From assembly GCF_008329965.1 (NCBI RefSeq), contig NZ_CP036150.1, forward strand, positions 496,001-560,000: 64,000 nt of DNA. The letters run 5' to 3'. The notes beneath the pieces are model-generated. The model was given only the letters and a program-made list of their open reading frames with translations. It was not told where the DNA came from and did not search any database. Of the stretch, positions 45,796 through 54,114 are shown one piece after another. Each line of letters starts with the position of its first letter. The stretch's first letter is position 1. Position numbers and translations under genes: made by a program. Source of the stretch: Oceanispirochaeta crateris (GTDB taxonomy: Bacteria; Spirochaetota; Spirochaetia; DSM-2461).

Positions 45796-46566
45796 CTAAG
45801 TCTTCATTCCCGGGGATGCCTGGTCGCAGTAGGTCCTGATCAATTTAATCTTATCTTTTCCTTCGCTTAGGCCTAGAACTGTGCATCCAGCCATGGGATT
45901 CCCTTGATTTTTCCCCCAGCTTTGACAAACAAACTCCATACAAATATGTCTGTTCTCCTGCATACACATAGATTGTGAAATAACCGGAGGACCTTCTGAT
46001 AGAATACCCTCAAAAAACTGTTTACACTCCCTCAATCCTCTGTGGATGAAGTTGATGCCTCTTGATTCCTGAATCACAATATCATCAGTGCACAAAGACA
46101 TCACCTTTTCAAGATCACCATTGGTCATCCCTTTTAGATAATCATCCACTATTTTAGGATTGGTCTGTTGTTGCGGCCATAAAATCGTCTCTCTATGTTT
46201 GTAGTTGCCATGAATGGGTATCGTGCTATGGTAGATCCGTATCTTCTCAAAAAGCCCTTCACGGATGTCTCCAATGAGGATGACAGGAAGATCTATTTTT
46301 TCACCATTTATCTTCATCATCAGTTGCAGTTCTACTACAATCCTATTTTCACTCTTCAGGGGAGTTATTAACTCAACGGAAATAAGGTGCCTGCGTAACC
46401 AGGACCCTTCATTATCCATTAATATATTGAGTCCCTCTTCATCCTTGAGAGATCCGGAAAGGGGTGTATTTACATTCAGAGCCCCATTGAACATTTTATT
46501 TATTGAGGAAATGTTGCCGTCTGTAAGATATTTGTAGAACCTGCTGAGAGAAACCATTGAATCCAT
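45796..46566 (-). CDS. Tandem SnoaL/NTF2-like protein, unknown
   Basis: 256 residues that appear to be two NTF2-like domains. The N-terminal part (about 1-125) starts with SLSRFYKYLTDGNISSI. The second (about 135-256) begins NPKIVDDYLKGMTNGDLEKV and continues with CTDDIVIQES, which is typical of SnoaL-type ketosteroid isomerase folds. No catalytic motif can be named. GAGGAG precedes the ATG. Confidence 0.6.
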   Translation of the reverse strand: MDSMVSLSRFYKYLTDGNISSINKMFNGALNVNTPLSGSLKDEEGLNILMDNEGSWLRRHLISVELITPLKSENRIVVELQLMMKINGEKIDLPVILIGDIREGLFEKIRIYHSTIPIHGNYKHRETILWPQQQTNPKIVDDYLKGMTNGDLEKVMSLCTDDIVIQESRGINFIHRGLRECKQFFEGILSEGPPVISQSMCMQENRHICMEFVCQSWGKNQGNPMAGCTVLGLSEGKDKIKLIRTYCDQASPGMKT

Positions 46567-46620
46567 ACTTTTCTCCTCATTCTTCTAAATTCCGTATGAG
46601 AACATTGTACACTATTCTTT

Positions 46621-47241
46621 TCAGGCAATATAGCTGACAGGCTTCTGCATGTCATTATGGGTATGAATTACTTCCTGGATGTAGGTTTTTTTGTCTTTAT
46701 GAAGGACTAGTATTGTCCCTGGATGCAGGTAAGGGGCGTCCCAAAGTTTTGCCAGGGGTCTTGATTCAAGAATCTTAAGCATCATCTTTATAATGACCGT
46801 ATGGGTTATGATCAAAATCGGGCCTTCTTTCTTATTCAGGTCGGTTAAAAATGATTGAACCCTCTTCTCCAGATCGACCATAGTTTCGCCGCCGTCAATA
46901 TCAAAGTTTTCGGGGTCTGACCAGAAAGTATGTTGGGCGATTTTTTCTTGTTCAGATAATTCCTGGTGGGTCTTTCCCTGGAGAGCCCCCAGGCAAATCT
47001 CCATTAATCTTGCATCATATATGACCTCTCCGGAGCAGGGTTTCAGAATATTCATGGTAGAGCGGGTACGCCCCAGGGGACTGCAATAGACCGTTTTGAA
47101 ATATATACCCTGTATCTTGTCTTTTTGAAGGAGAGTCCCTTGTTTTCCAAATTCGGTTAAATCCGAATCCATTTGACCCTGATACCGCTTCTCACTGTTC
47201 CATTCTGTTTCGCCATGGCGCATAATATACAGTTCGTTCAT
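46621..47241 (-). CDS. Histidine phosphatase (phosphoglycerate mutase-like) family protein
   Basis: 206 residues with the RHGE motif (Arg8-His9-Gly10-Glu11), an YCSPLGRTRST motif and a late HTVIIKMML that holds the second catalytic His. This is the cofactor-dependent phosphatase branch; similar proteins act on alpha-ribazole phosphate, phosphoglycerate or others. The substrate cannot be read here. Confidence 0.82.
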   Translation of the reverse strand: MNELYIMRHGETEWNSEKRYQGQMDSDLTEFGKQGTLLQKDKIQGIYFKTVYCSPLGRTRSTMNILKPCSGEVIYDARLMEICLGALQGKTHQELSEQEKIAQHTFWSDPENFDIDGGETMVDLEKRVQSFLTDLNKKEGPILIITHTVIIKMMLKILESRPLAKLWDAPYLHPGTILVLHKDKKTYIQEVIHTHNDMQKPVSYIA

Positions 47242-47326
47242 AACTTAGATATTATATTGAAAAAAATTAAAAAAATACCAGTATTTTTTTCTTGTTTGAT
47301 GTGGTTTGTGACCCGACTATTATACT

Positions 47327-48454
47327 ATGAAGCGATTTTTTAAAATTCATAGCCTTGAGATTCCAGAATATCTACAAGATTCCTGTCGTGAAGAACAAAA
47401 TGTTTACAATTTCAGGCAGATCAGAAGTCTTGCCATGTTTTTAATCCTGATATCTTTTGTTTACATTGGTCAGATAGAATTATTCCCCCTGGTAGATATG
47501 GATGACAGCTTCATCCGTACTTACATCGTGTTGTTTTCCAGCATCATTGGTATTTGCCTGATCTATCTTTTGCCCTTTGCCTTTATTGTGAAGATCAAAT
47601 CAGAATCTGTGAAAAAATATTTTCTCCTCTCGTTTCTTTCCCTGATTGCCGCTGGGATGATTCTTCTCACTTATCTGGACCTTCACTTCAGCTCTGATCT
47701 ATCAGCCTTTATCATTGTTCTTATGTATTCCTGTTCCATCCTTTGGTTTTTCCCCCGGGATTATGCGCTCTTGTCGGGAGGGTATCTGCTTTTGATGATT
47801 ATTTCATTGCTAGTCTTGAATGAGGGCGAAAGTTGTGATGTTTCAATCGTGGTTCAGGTCTTTGTGTTCTATGGTCTTAGCTGGATTCTGTATCTCAGTC
47901 TCTACCAAATGAGGAGTGAAAATTTTTTAAACCGTATTCATCGGGAAGAACAGTATAGGATGCTGGAGACAGAAAGTGCCACTGATCCGCTGACTGGATT
48001 ATACAATCGAAGGCATATGAAAGAAGAGCTTTCAAAAGAATTGGCCCGGAGTGAACGGACTGAGAGTCCCTTTTGTATTGCCGCTCTGGATGTTGATCAT
48101 TTTAAGAATGTGAATGACCGTTATGGACATGTTACGGGAGATGAAGTCCTTTGTGAGATGGCTGTGATTCTCAGAAACTCGATTCGTCTTTCAGATAAGG
48201 TCTTTCGATTTAACGGAGAGAAATTTGTCATATTACTTCCGGAAACCACAAGCAGTGCTGCCTGTATTTTAGGAGAGAGAATTCGAACAACCATTGAATC
48301 CTTTTCTTTCAGCGGTGTTCGAAAACCAATTACCATCAGTATAGGGATTTCTCAGAGCCAGAAAGGTCTTTCCATGGATCTGCTCATGACCAAGGCAGAC
48401 AAGAGACTGCTTTTGGCAAAAACTTCGGGAAGGAACCGAGTCATTTGTGACTAA
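47327..48454 (+). CDS. Membrane GGDEF-domain protein with degenerate active site
   Basis: 375 residues: six membrane segments (about 30-200), a short coiled linker, then a GGDEF domain (about 215-375, with TDPLTGLYNRRHMKEEL, ALDVDHFKNVNDRYGH). In place of GG(D/E)EF the signature reads NGEKF (residues 296-300). The second acidic residue is replaced by Lys, so diguanylate cyclase activity is doubtful; the domain may bind GTP or c-di-GMP or be inactive. No ribosome site is clear. Confidence 0.82.
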   Translation: MKRFFKIHSLEIPEYLQDSCREEQNVYNFRQIRSLAMFLILISFVYIGQIELFPLVDMDDSFIRTYIVLFSSIIGICLIYLLPFAFIVKIKSESVKKYFLLSFLSLIAAGMILLTYLDLHFSSDLSAFIIVLMYSCSILWFFPRDYALLSGGYLLLMIISLLVLNEGESCDVSIVVQVFVFYGLSWILYLSLYQMRSENFLNRIHREEQYRMLETESATDPLTGLYNRRHMKEELSKELARSERTESPFCIAALDVDHFKNVNDRYGHVTGDEVLCEMAVILRNSIRLSDKVFRFNGEKFVILLPETTSSAACILGERIRTTIESFSFSGVRKPITISIGISQSQKGLSMDLLMTKADKRLLLAKTSGRNRVICD

Positions 48455-48456
48455 GA

Positions 48457-49677
48457 TTATTCTGCTCGTTGTTTTTCTAAAAGTTTTTTAATGGCATTGA
48501 ATACCTCATGATCAGCCGGGTAAACCTGTGAGAATTCCTTCCGGGCGAGTTCAAAGGACGCGAGAGCCTGGTCATCTAAGCCCTGGTATTGGGCGGCTAC
48601 GGCCTGATGAAAATAAAGGTTTCCGAGAACAGCAGGATCTCCAGTATATTTTTTTAACTGTTCTTCGAAAAATAACGGAGTTTCATCCAATTTGTCATGA
48701 TTGAAGAAATACTGAATGATTGTCGTCAATGTTGCTGGATTTTCTGGATACAGGCCGAATAGATCAGCTGCGGATGATCTGGCTTCCACATAGTTTTCCT
48801 GAGTGAGAAACAGGCGTATCAGACGATCGGGAAAACGGTAATCATCTGGGGAGAGGTCAAATCCCATTTTAAGGTAATCTGCTGCAGACTCTGTTCTGGA
48901 TCGGTATAAAGCAATTGTTGAGGCCAGGAAGCAGGTATCGGCTTTATAATAGGGATCATCATACAGTCCAATGGCCATTTCAGCATTGACCTCCGCCTGA
49001 GCCAAGAGGTTCATATTCAGTTGGGCAAGGGCAAGATTCTGATAATAAGCCCCATCCTCTCTGTCGTAACTGAGTGCACTGTTCAAATGTTCTGAGGCTT
49101 TTTCCCATTGGCCCATCAGCAATTCCGCATGTGCCAATTTGGAGTATAGATCTTCGGTTTCCATTCCCAGGGTCAGGGCTTTTTCTAAATTCTCCTGGAC
49201 ATGTTGAATGAGTTCCTCCTTGGTTTCATGCCAGCTGTTACCATAGAATGACAGGACCTCATTGTAAAATTCTCCCAACCAGTAGTAAAGATCTGCCCTT
49301 TGTGGATACATCTCAAGGGCCATTGAAAGGCCACCTTTAGGATCAAAGAGTTTTAAGTCATAATTTCCCTGTCTTTTTCTTAGATCAATGAGTTCTTCAC
49401 CATTTTCAAGATCAGTAAAAGCAAACATTTCATGATTGTTTGTCAAAACAAAGTAGTGGAGGCTCAATTCCGTTTTTTTGACCATAAAATCGGCGAAGTC
49501 AAGGGATTCGGCATGTTCATGAAGAAGTGTCCATGCCGATTCATATTTTTTATCTGCTATCAAATCATCTACTCTGGCGAGAACTGATTCAGATGAAAGA
49601 GCCATATCTGTAGCATAAATACTCATACTCATTAAAAACAATGTGAAGATGAAGAGGGCTTTTTTGATTGGAATCAT
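48457..49677 (-). CDS. Exported TPR-repeat protein
   Basis: 406 residues with a signal peptide (LFIFTLFLMSMSIYA) and TPR-like helices throughout (for example ADLYYWLGEFYNEVLSF, EKASEHLNSALSYDREDGAYYQNLALAQLNM in part, and NPATLTTIIQYFF). It is a periplasmic or surface scaffold, with no enzyme domain. AAGGA precedes the ATG. It is convergent with the GGDEF gene, with two bases between their stops. Confidence 0.8.
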   Translation of the reverse strand: MIPIKKALFIFTLFLMSMSIYATDMALSSESVLARVDDLIADKKYESAWTLLHEHAESLDFADFMVKKTELSLHYFVLTNNHEMFAFTDLENGEELIDLRKRQGNYDLKLFDPKGGLSMALEMYPQRADLYYWLGEFYNEVLSFYGNSWHETKEELIQHVQENLEKALTLGMETEDLYSKLAHAELLMGQWEKASEHLNSALSYDREDGAYYQNLALAQLNMNLLAQAEVNAEMAIGLYDDPYYKADTCFLASTIALYRSRTESAADYLKMGFDLSPDDYRFPDRLIRLFLTQENYVEARSSAADLFGLYPENPATLTTIIQYFFNHDKLDETPLFFEEQLKKYTGDPAVLGNLYFHQAVAAQYQGLDDQALASFELARKEFSQVYPADHEVFNAIKKLLEKQRAE

Positions 49678-49838
49678 GTCATGTCCTTAGTGCAGAATGC
49701 CTTCAGTATATCCTTTCTCATTTTTCTTGATAAGATCCGTTTCTAACTCAACGTGACCCTTTGCAAGAAAGTATATTCCAATATTAAATTGCCTTGACAA
49801 GTCCTTTCATTCTGGTCAAAGATTTAGTTATTAAAAAC

Positions 49839-50834
49839 ATGTCTATAAGGACGAGTGGTAAATTGAGAGCTTTGCAGAAGAAAATCAGTCTTTATAAGAC
49901 GAGGGATGAAGAAGAGATCAAGCAGATTCTTTGCCTCAATTCTGATGTTTATGTTCTGCTCTTATATAACTCTGCTCAACAATTATGGATTTTGGTCGAT
50001 TACAAAGAGGGACAGGAGCAAGGCAGACTGATCCTTAAAAATCTAAATCCAGGTTCTTCTGATAGAATCACCAACAGACCAGTAGTCCTTTTTGCTTCAA
50101 CCATTCTGTCCTTTGGAATCCTAGCCGGCGATGAAATCCATTTATGGAAGACTTTTAAGAGCAAACCCATTAAAGAGAAGATCAGGATGGACTCTCAGGA
50201 TGATCGTCTCTTCTTTGATGCTAATCCGGTGACTTTCATTCGTTCTATGCCCAACGGGTCCCTCCTGATGGCACATAAGTCGGTATTTTCTGAAGCCTAT
50301 TTCTTTTCCATCGCCGTTCAGAGGCTAGAGGGGTATTCTTTTTCAAAACATCCAACTCCTCTGGCTTCAGAGGATTATAGGCATTTGGCCCATATTGCCT
50401 CTGTCCCTTGCATTCTGGATATGCTCCCTTATGGGGATGATTTTTTCATTCATACACCGGGTAGTTGCAGGGATTGGCTGATCTATCCGGCGGAAACATC
50501 CATTCTCATCAAAATGAATCAAAACGGACAGGTCATGAAGTCCCGGGTGGTCGAGAAAGGGAGGGGAGTCTTTTCCCAGGATGGTAATTGCCTGATGATC
50601 AAACCCTTTGAAAATGATTCCATGCTGTATTTTTATGATTTAAATGATGAAAAATCCGCTCAGTTTACTCTGGATGAAAATACCCTATGGACACCGGGAA
50701 CTGGAGATACGCGGTATATTGTCACAGATAAAAGAATCGCCGCATGGGATTCAAATACACTGATCTTATCCGCCCTTTACAATATGCCTGAATGGTGTTT
50801 TACGGCTCTATCCAGTTCAAAGAATGTTGGCTAA
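49839..50834 (+). CDS. Unknown protein, possible beta-rich fold
   Basis: About 331 residues with many beta strands and no membrane segment or signal (examples: VYVLLLYNSAQQLWILVDY, RPVVLFASTILSFGILAGDEIHLW, DTRYIVTDKRIAAWD). The pattern of paired hydrophobic strands is reminiscent of a beta-propeller, but I cannot name a family. The start is uncertain: 49839 (MSIRTSGKLRAL) or an in-frame TTG at 49794, neither with a good ribosome site. It overlaps the kinase gene start by 11 bases. Confidence 0.45.
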   Translation: MSIRTSGKLRALQKKISLYKTRDEEEIKQILCLNSDVYVLLLYNSAQQLWILVDYKEGQEQGRLILKNLNPGSSDRITNRPVVLFASTILSFGILAGDEIHLWKTFKSKPIKEKIRMDSQDDRLFFDANPVTFIRSMPNGSLLMAHKSVFSEAYFFSIAVQRLEGYSFSKHPTPLASEDYRHLAHIASVPCILDMLPYGDDFFIHTPGSCRDWLIYPAETSILIKMNQNGQVMKSRVVEKGRGVFSQDGNCLMIKPFENDSMLYFYDLNDEKSAQFTLDENTLWTPGTGDTRYIVTDKRIAAWDSNTLILSALYNMPEWCFTALSSSKNVG

Positions 50835-51837
50835 TCATAGTATGTCCCATGAAGCTCCAAAAACTGGTGATTTTGACTCTTTGACTCCTCAGCTCATCAT
50901 AGAGAGTGTTGAAGAACAAACAGATTTGTCTCTTATTCCACTGGTACAGCAACTTCCCAGTTATATTAACCGGGTCTATGAGCTTCGGGATGAAGAGGAT
51001 GACCGGTATGTTGTCAAATTCTACCGGCCCGGCCGATGGTCCGATGAAGCGATCCTGGAAGAACATGACTTTATGGAAGATTGTGGTGAAATGGATATTC
51101 CACTTGCTCTTCCTGAGTATCTGAAGCAAGATGAAACATTAGGAAAAACAGCCGATGGCATCAGATTTTCTCTATTCCCATACAAGAGTGGGAGACTCTG
51201 GGAATTTAAAGAAGACGATGATCAATGGTATCGCCTGGGTCAGCTCATAGGGAGAATGCATTGTGCCGGTGATCGTTGCAAGGCCCTTCATCGACCCCGA
51301 ATACATCCTTTGGGAACCTTTTCGAAAGACTGTCAGGACCTGATGAAGCATATACCCTCCAGTTTGGCTGGACGGTTTGAATCTGTTGTTGGAAATATTC
51401 GCCAAACGATTACTCCCCTTTTTGACGGGGTGGAAGAAATCCGTATTCATGGAGATTTTCATTGCGGGAATATTCTGGACAGAATGGATGACGGTCTCAT
51501 GATTATCGATTTTGATGACATGGCCATGGGCCCGGCTGTTCAGGATTTTTGGCTTCTTCTGCCTGGTCATGCCGCATCCTGCCGGAAGGAATTTTTTATG
51601 CTCCTCGAAGGGTATCAGGAATTCCGACCTCTAAACCCTTCCTCCTTGGGGCTTGTAGAACCCTTAAGAGCCATGCGAATGGTCTATTTTCTGGCTTGGT
51701 GTGCCAGACAAAAAGAGGATTTCAGTTTCAGAAAAAGTTTTCCTAACTGGGGAAGTGATGGGTTCTGGGAAAATGAGATCAGAGATCTTCAAAACCAATA
51801 TCAGGAAATCGTTGATTTTATTGAAAAGGTAATATGA
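50824..51837 (+). CDS. srkA: SrkA (YihE)-family stress-response kinase
   Basis: 337 residues in the aminoglycoside-phosphotransferase-like kinase fold. It has VKFYRPGRWSDEAILEEHDF (Lys and Glu of the ATP site), the catalytic loop IHGDFHCGNIL with His209, and the metal motif IDFDDMAMGPAVQDFW. This pattern is that of SrkA/YihE, a Ser/Thr kinase linked to envelope stress and antagonism of toxin-like death in E. coli. It follows the unknown gene with an overlap, so the two may be linked. Confidence 0.88.
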   Translation: MLANHSMSHEAPKTGDFDSLTPQLIIESVEEQTDLSLIPLVQQLPSYINRVYELRDEEDDRYVVKFYRPGRWSDEAILEEHDFMEDCGEMDIPLALPEYLKQDETLGKTADGIRFSLFPYKSGRLWEFKEDDDQWYRLGQLIGRMHCAGDRCKALHRPRIHPLGTFSKDCQDLMKHIPSSLAGRFESVVGNIRQTITPLFDGVEEIRIHGDFHCGNILDRMDDGLMIIDFDDMAMGPAVQDFWLLLPGHAASCRKEFFMLLEGYQEFRPLNPSSLGLVEPLRAMRMVYFLAWCARQKEDFSFRKSFPNWGSDGFWENEIRDLQNQYQEIVDFIEKVI

Positions 51838-51843
51838 GATTCA

Positions 51844-51872
51844 TTGACATTTTCCCGGTCATTTATCATATT
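51844..51872 (+). promoter_or_regulatory. Promoter of the thrS T-box leader
   Basis: TTGACA (51844-51849) and CATATT (51867-51872) with a 17-base spacer, about 12 bases before the T-box RNA's first stem. Confidence 0.55.
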
Positions 51873-51883
51873 TAATTGAAAGG

Positions 51884-52206
51884 CATAGACGGAGACGAGT
51901 AACTGTACCCCGGGTCAAGAGAGAAGCGGTTCATAGGCTGGAAGGCCGCTGGCTCAAGAGCAGAGAAAACCCCTCCCGAGCTGCTTCCCGAAAGGACCTC
52001 CCCTGTAGTGAGGAGGAATCCGATTAGATGAAGACGAAATCCCGCGTTAAGGGAGAGCTGAGAGCGCCTTGTGCAGACACACTGGCAAAGGCGAAATAAG
52101 GTGGTACCGCGGAGAGCCCTTTTGTTCTTCGTCCTTATACTGAAATTTGTTTTTTAGTGACAGGACGGAGCATGAAAGGGTTTTTTATGCCGTTCTGGAA
52201 CGGAGG
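51884..52206 (+). ncRNA. T-box riboswitch upstream of thrS
   Basis: The T-box core AAGGTGGTACCGCGG is at 52098-52112, with the downstream partner CCTT (52133-52136). Upstream is a Stem I-like region: GAGTA (51896-51900), the apical AGAGA and GGCTGGAAGG elements between the stem halves AGCGG and CCGCT, and a possible threonine specifier ACC at 51969-51971. CTTCGTCCT (52127-52135) can pair with AGGACGGAG (52162-52170) as an alternative stem, and a run of six T follows at 52181-52186. A further hairpin, CCGTT-CTGG-AACGG (52190-52203), touches the GGAGG ribosome site at 52202-52206. Uncharged tRNA-Thr would favour the antiterminator and allow thrS expression. Confidence 0.88.
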
Positions 52207-52214
52207 TACAGAAA

Positions 52215-53969
52215 ATGACAAGTAAAGAACAGAAAAAGCTGGAAAAGCTCCAGAAGCTACGTCACTCCATGGCTCATGTAATGGCTGGAGCCGTCTTAAA
52301 ATTGATGCCCGAAGCAAAGTTTGCTATCGGACCTGCCATCGAAAACGGATTTTATTATGACTTTGACCTTCCCCGGAAACTCACAAATGAAGATCTTGCA
52401 ACCATTGAAAGCGGTATGCAGGACATCATCAAAGATAAGGTCAGCTTTGAAAAGGAAATCCTTACCAGGGCAGAAGCCTTGGAGATGTTTAAAGATCAAC
52501 CTTATAAAGTAGAACTCATAAGTGAATTACCTGAAGATGAAGAGATTTCCATCTTCAAGATGGGCGATCATTTTACCGATTTATGTCGGGGCCCCCATGT
52601 GGAGGACACCAGCCGCTTAAACGCTCAGGGATTTAAATTATTATCCATCGCCGGAGCTTACTGGCGGGGTGATGAAAAACGTCCTATGCTGCAGAGAATA
52701 TACGCCACGGCTTTCGGTGATGCCAAGGCTTTAAAGGCGCATCTGGAATTTCTGGAAGAGATGGAAAAACGGGATCATCGGCGTGTGGGTAAAGAGTTAG
52801 ATCTTTTCAGCCTTCAGGAAGAAGCCGGGCCGGGCCTTGTATACTGGCATCCAAAGGGAGCCCGTATGAGGGTTACCATCGAAGATTTCTGGAGAAAAGA
52901 GCATTACAAAAACGGGTATGAAATGGTGTTCACACCCCATGTTGGTAAATCGTGGCTCTGGGAAACTTCGGGGCACCTTGATTTCTACAAAGAGGGTATG
53001 TATCCCAATATGGTCATGGATAACGTCGATTACTATGCCAAACCCATGAACTGCCCCTTTCATATAATGATTTATAACAATGGAAAGCACTCCTACAAGG
53101 AACTTCCATTCCGTTGGGCAGAGTTGGGAACAGTCTACCGCTACGAACGCTCTGGAACTCTCCATGGATTGCTCCGAGTCCGCGGGTTTACTCAGGATGA
53201 CGCCCATTTGTTTTGTACCCCAGATCAAATGCAGGACGAAGTTTCAGAAGTCTTGAGGTTTAGTCTCTCCATGCTGCGGGCCTTCGGTTTTAAGGATATC
53301 CAGGCATATCTGTCCACCCGCCCCGAGAAGGCTGTGGGGGAACAAAGCCGGTGGGATGCCGCTCAGGAATCACTGAAAAAGTCCATAGAAGCCGAAGGGT
53401 TGGAGTATCAGGTCGACGAGGGAGGCGGTGCATTTTATGGTCCTAAGATTGACCTGAAAGTCAAGGATGCCATTGGACGCTCCTGGCAGTTGTCCACCAT
53501 TCAGTTCGATTTTAATGAACCCGAGCGGTTTAATATGACTTTTGTCGATAAGGACGGTCAGGAAAAACGACCTTATATGATACACCGGGCTCTCTTGGGA
53601 TCTCTGGAAAGATTTTATGGTGTCTTAATCGAAAACTATGGCGGGGCATTTCCCGTCTGGCTATCTCCCCTACAGGTGAAAGTGATTCCTGTGAGTGACA
53701 AGTTTGATGATTATGCAAAAGAGATTGAGAAAAATTTGAGAGCTGCAGACATTCTGGTCGATTCTGACTTGAGTGATGATAGAATGAACGCAAAGATCAG
53801 GAATGCCCAAAATCAAAAGATTCCCTACATGCTTGTATTGGGAGAAAAAGAAATGAATGAAAAAACTGTGAGCATTCGTGTCAGAACGGGGGAGCAGATG
53901 AATGGACTCCCCCTGGATGAAGCCATTAAACTGATACAGGATAAAATCAAAAACAGAGAAATGCCCTAA
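52215..53969 (+). CDS. thrS: Threonyl-tRNA synthetase without TGS domain
   Basis: 584 residues; typical ThrRS has about 640. The editing domain starts at once (LRHSMAHVMAGAVLKLMPEA), followed by the class II catalytic core with MNCPFHIMIYNN, RYERSGTLHGLLRVRGFTQDDAHLF (in parts) and IHRALLGSLERF, and the C-terminal anticodon-binding domain (VKVIPVSDKFDDYAKEI). The N-terminal TGS domain is missing. GGAGG precedes the ATG at 52215. It is controlled by the T-box RNA directly upstream and ends in a strong terminator. Confidence 0.95.
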   Translation: MTSKEQKKLEKLQKLRHSMAHVMAGAVLKLMPEAKFAIGPAIENGFYYDFDLPRKLTNEDLATIESGMQDIIKDKVSFEKEILTRAEALEMFKDQPYKVELISELPEDEEISIFKMGDHFTDLCRGPHVEDTSRLNAQGFKLLSIAGAYWRGDEKRPMLQRIYATAFGDAKALKAHLEFLEEMEKRDHRRVGKELDLFSLQEEAGPGLVYWHPKGARMRVTIEDFWRKEHYKNGYEMVFTPHVGKSWLWETSGHLDFYKEGMYPNMVMDNVDYYAKPMNCPFHIMIYNNGKHSYKELPFRWAELGTVYRYERSGTLHGLLRVRGFTQDDAHLFCTPDQMQDEVSEVLRFSLSMLRAFGFKDIQAYLSTRPEKAVGEQSRWDAAQESLKKSIEAEGLEYQVDEGGGAFYGPKIDLKVKDAIGRSWQLSTIQFDFNEPERFNMTFVDKDGQEKRPYMIHRALLGSLERFYGVLIENYGGAFPVWLSPLQVKVIPVSDKFDDYAKEIEKNLRAADILVDSDLSDDRMNAKIRNAQNQKIPYMLVLGEKEMNEKTVSIRVRTGEQMNGLPLDEAIKLIQDKIKNREMP

Positions 53970-53996
53970 TCGGTTCTCTTTTTAAAGTTTAAGAGT

Positions 53997-54026
53997 AAGA
54001 AGCCTTCGGGCTTCTTATTTTTTTTT
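53997..54026 (+). terminator. Terminator of thrS
   Basis: AAGAAGCC and GGCTTCTT form an 8-bp stem capped by a TTCG tetraloop; a run of T follows (54018-54026). Confidence 0.92.
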
Positions 54027-54045
54027 ATTGATAAACAAATACTGA

Positions 54046-54073
54046 TTGACAGGCATGATTAAATGATTATTAT
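54046..54073 (+). promoter_or_regulatory. Promoter of the NDH-2 gene
   Basis: TTGACA (54046-54051) and TATTAT (54068-54073) with a 16-base spacer, about 40 bases before the ATG. Confidence 0.6.
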
Positions 54074-54114
54074 GGTTGTGTAAAGAAAGTATATGAAAAT
54101 GATAGGGGTTTGAT

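Noticed and set aside
50824-51837. The SrkA-like gene as an aminoglycoside-resistance kinase
   Set aside because: The fold is shared, but the IDFDDMAMGPAVQDFW segment and context match SrkA better.
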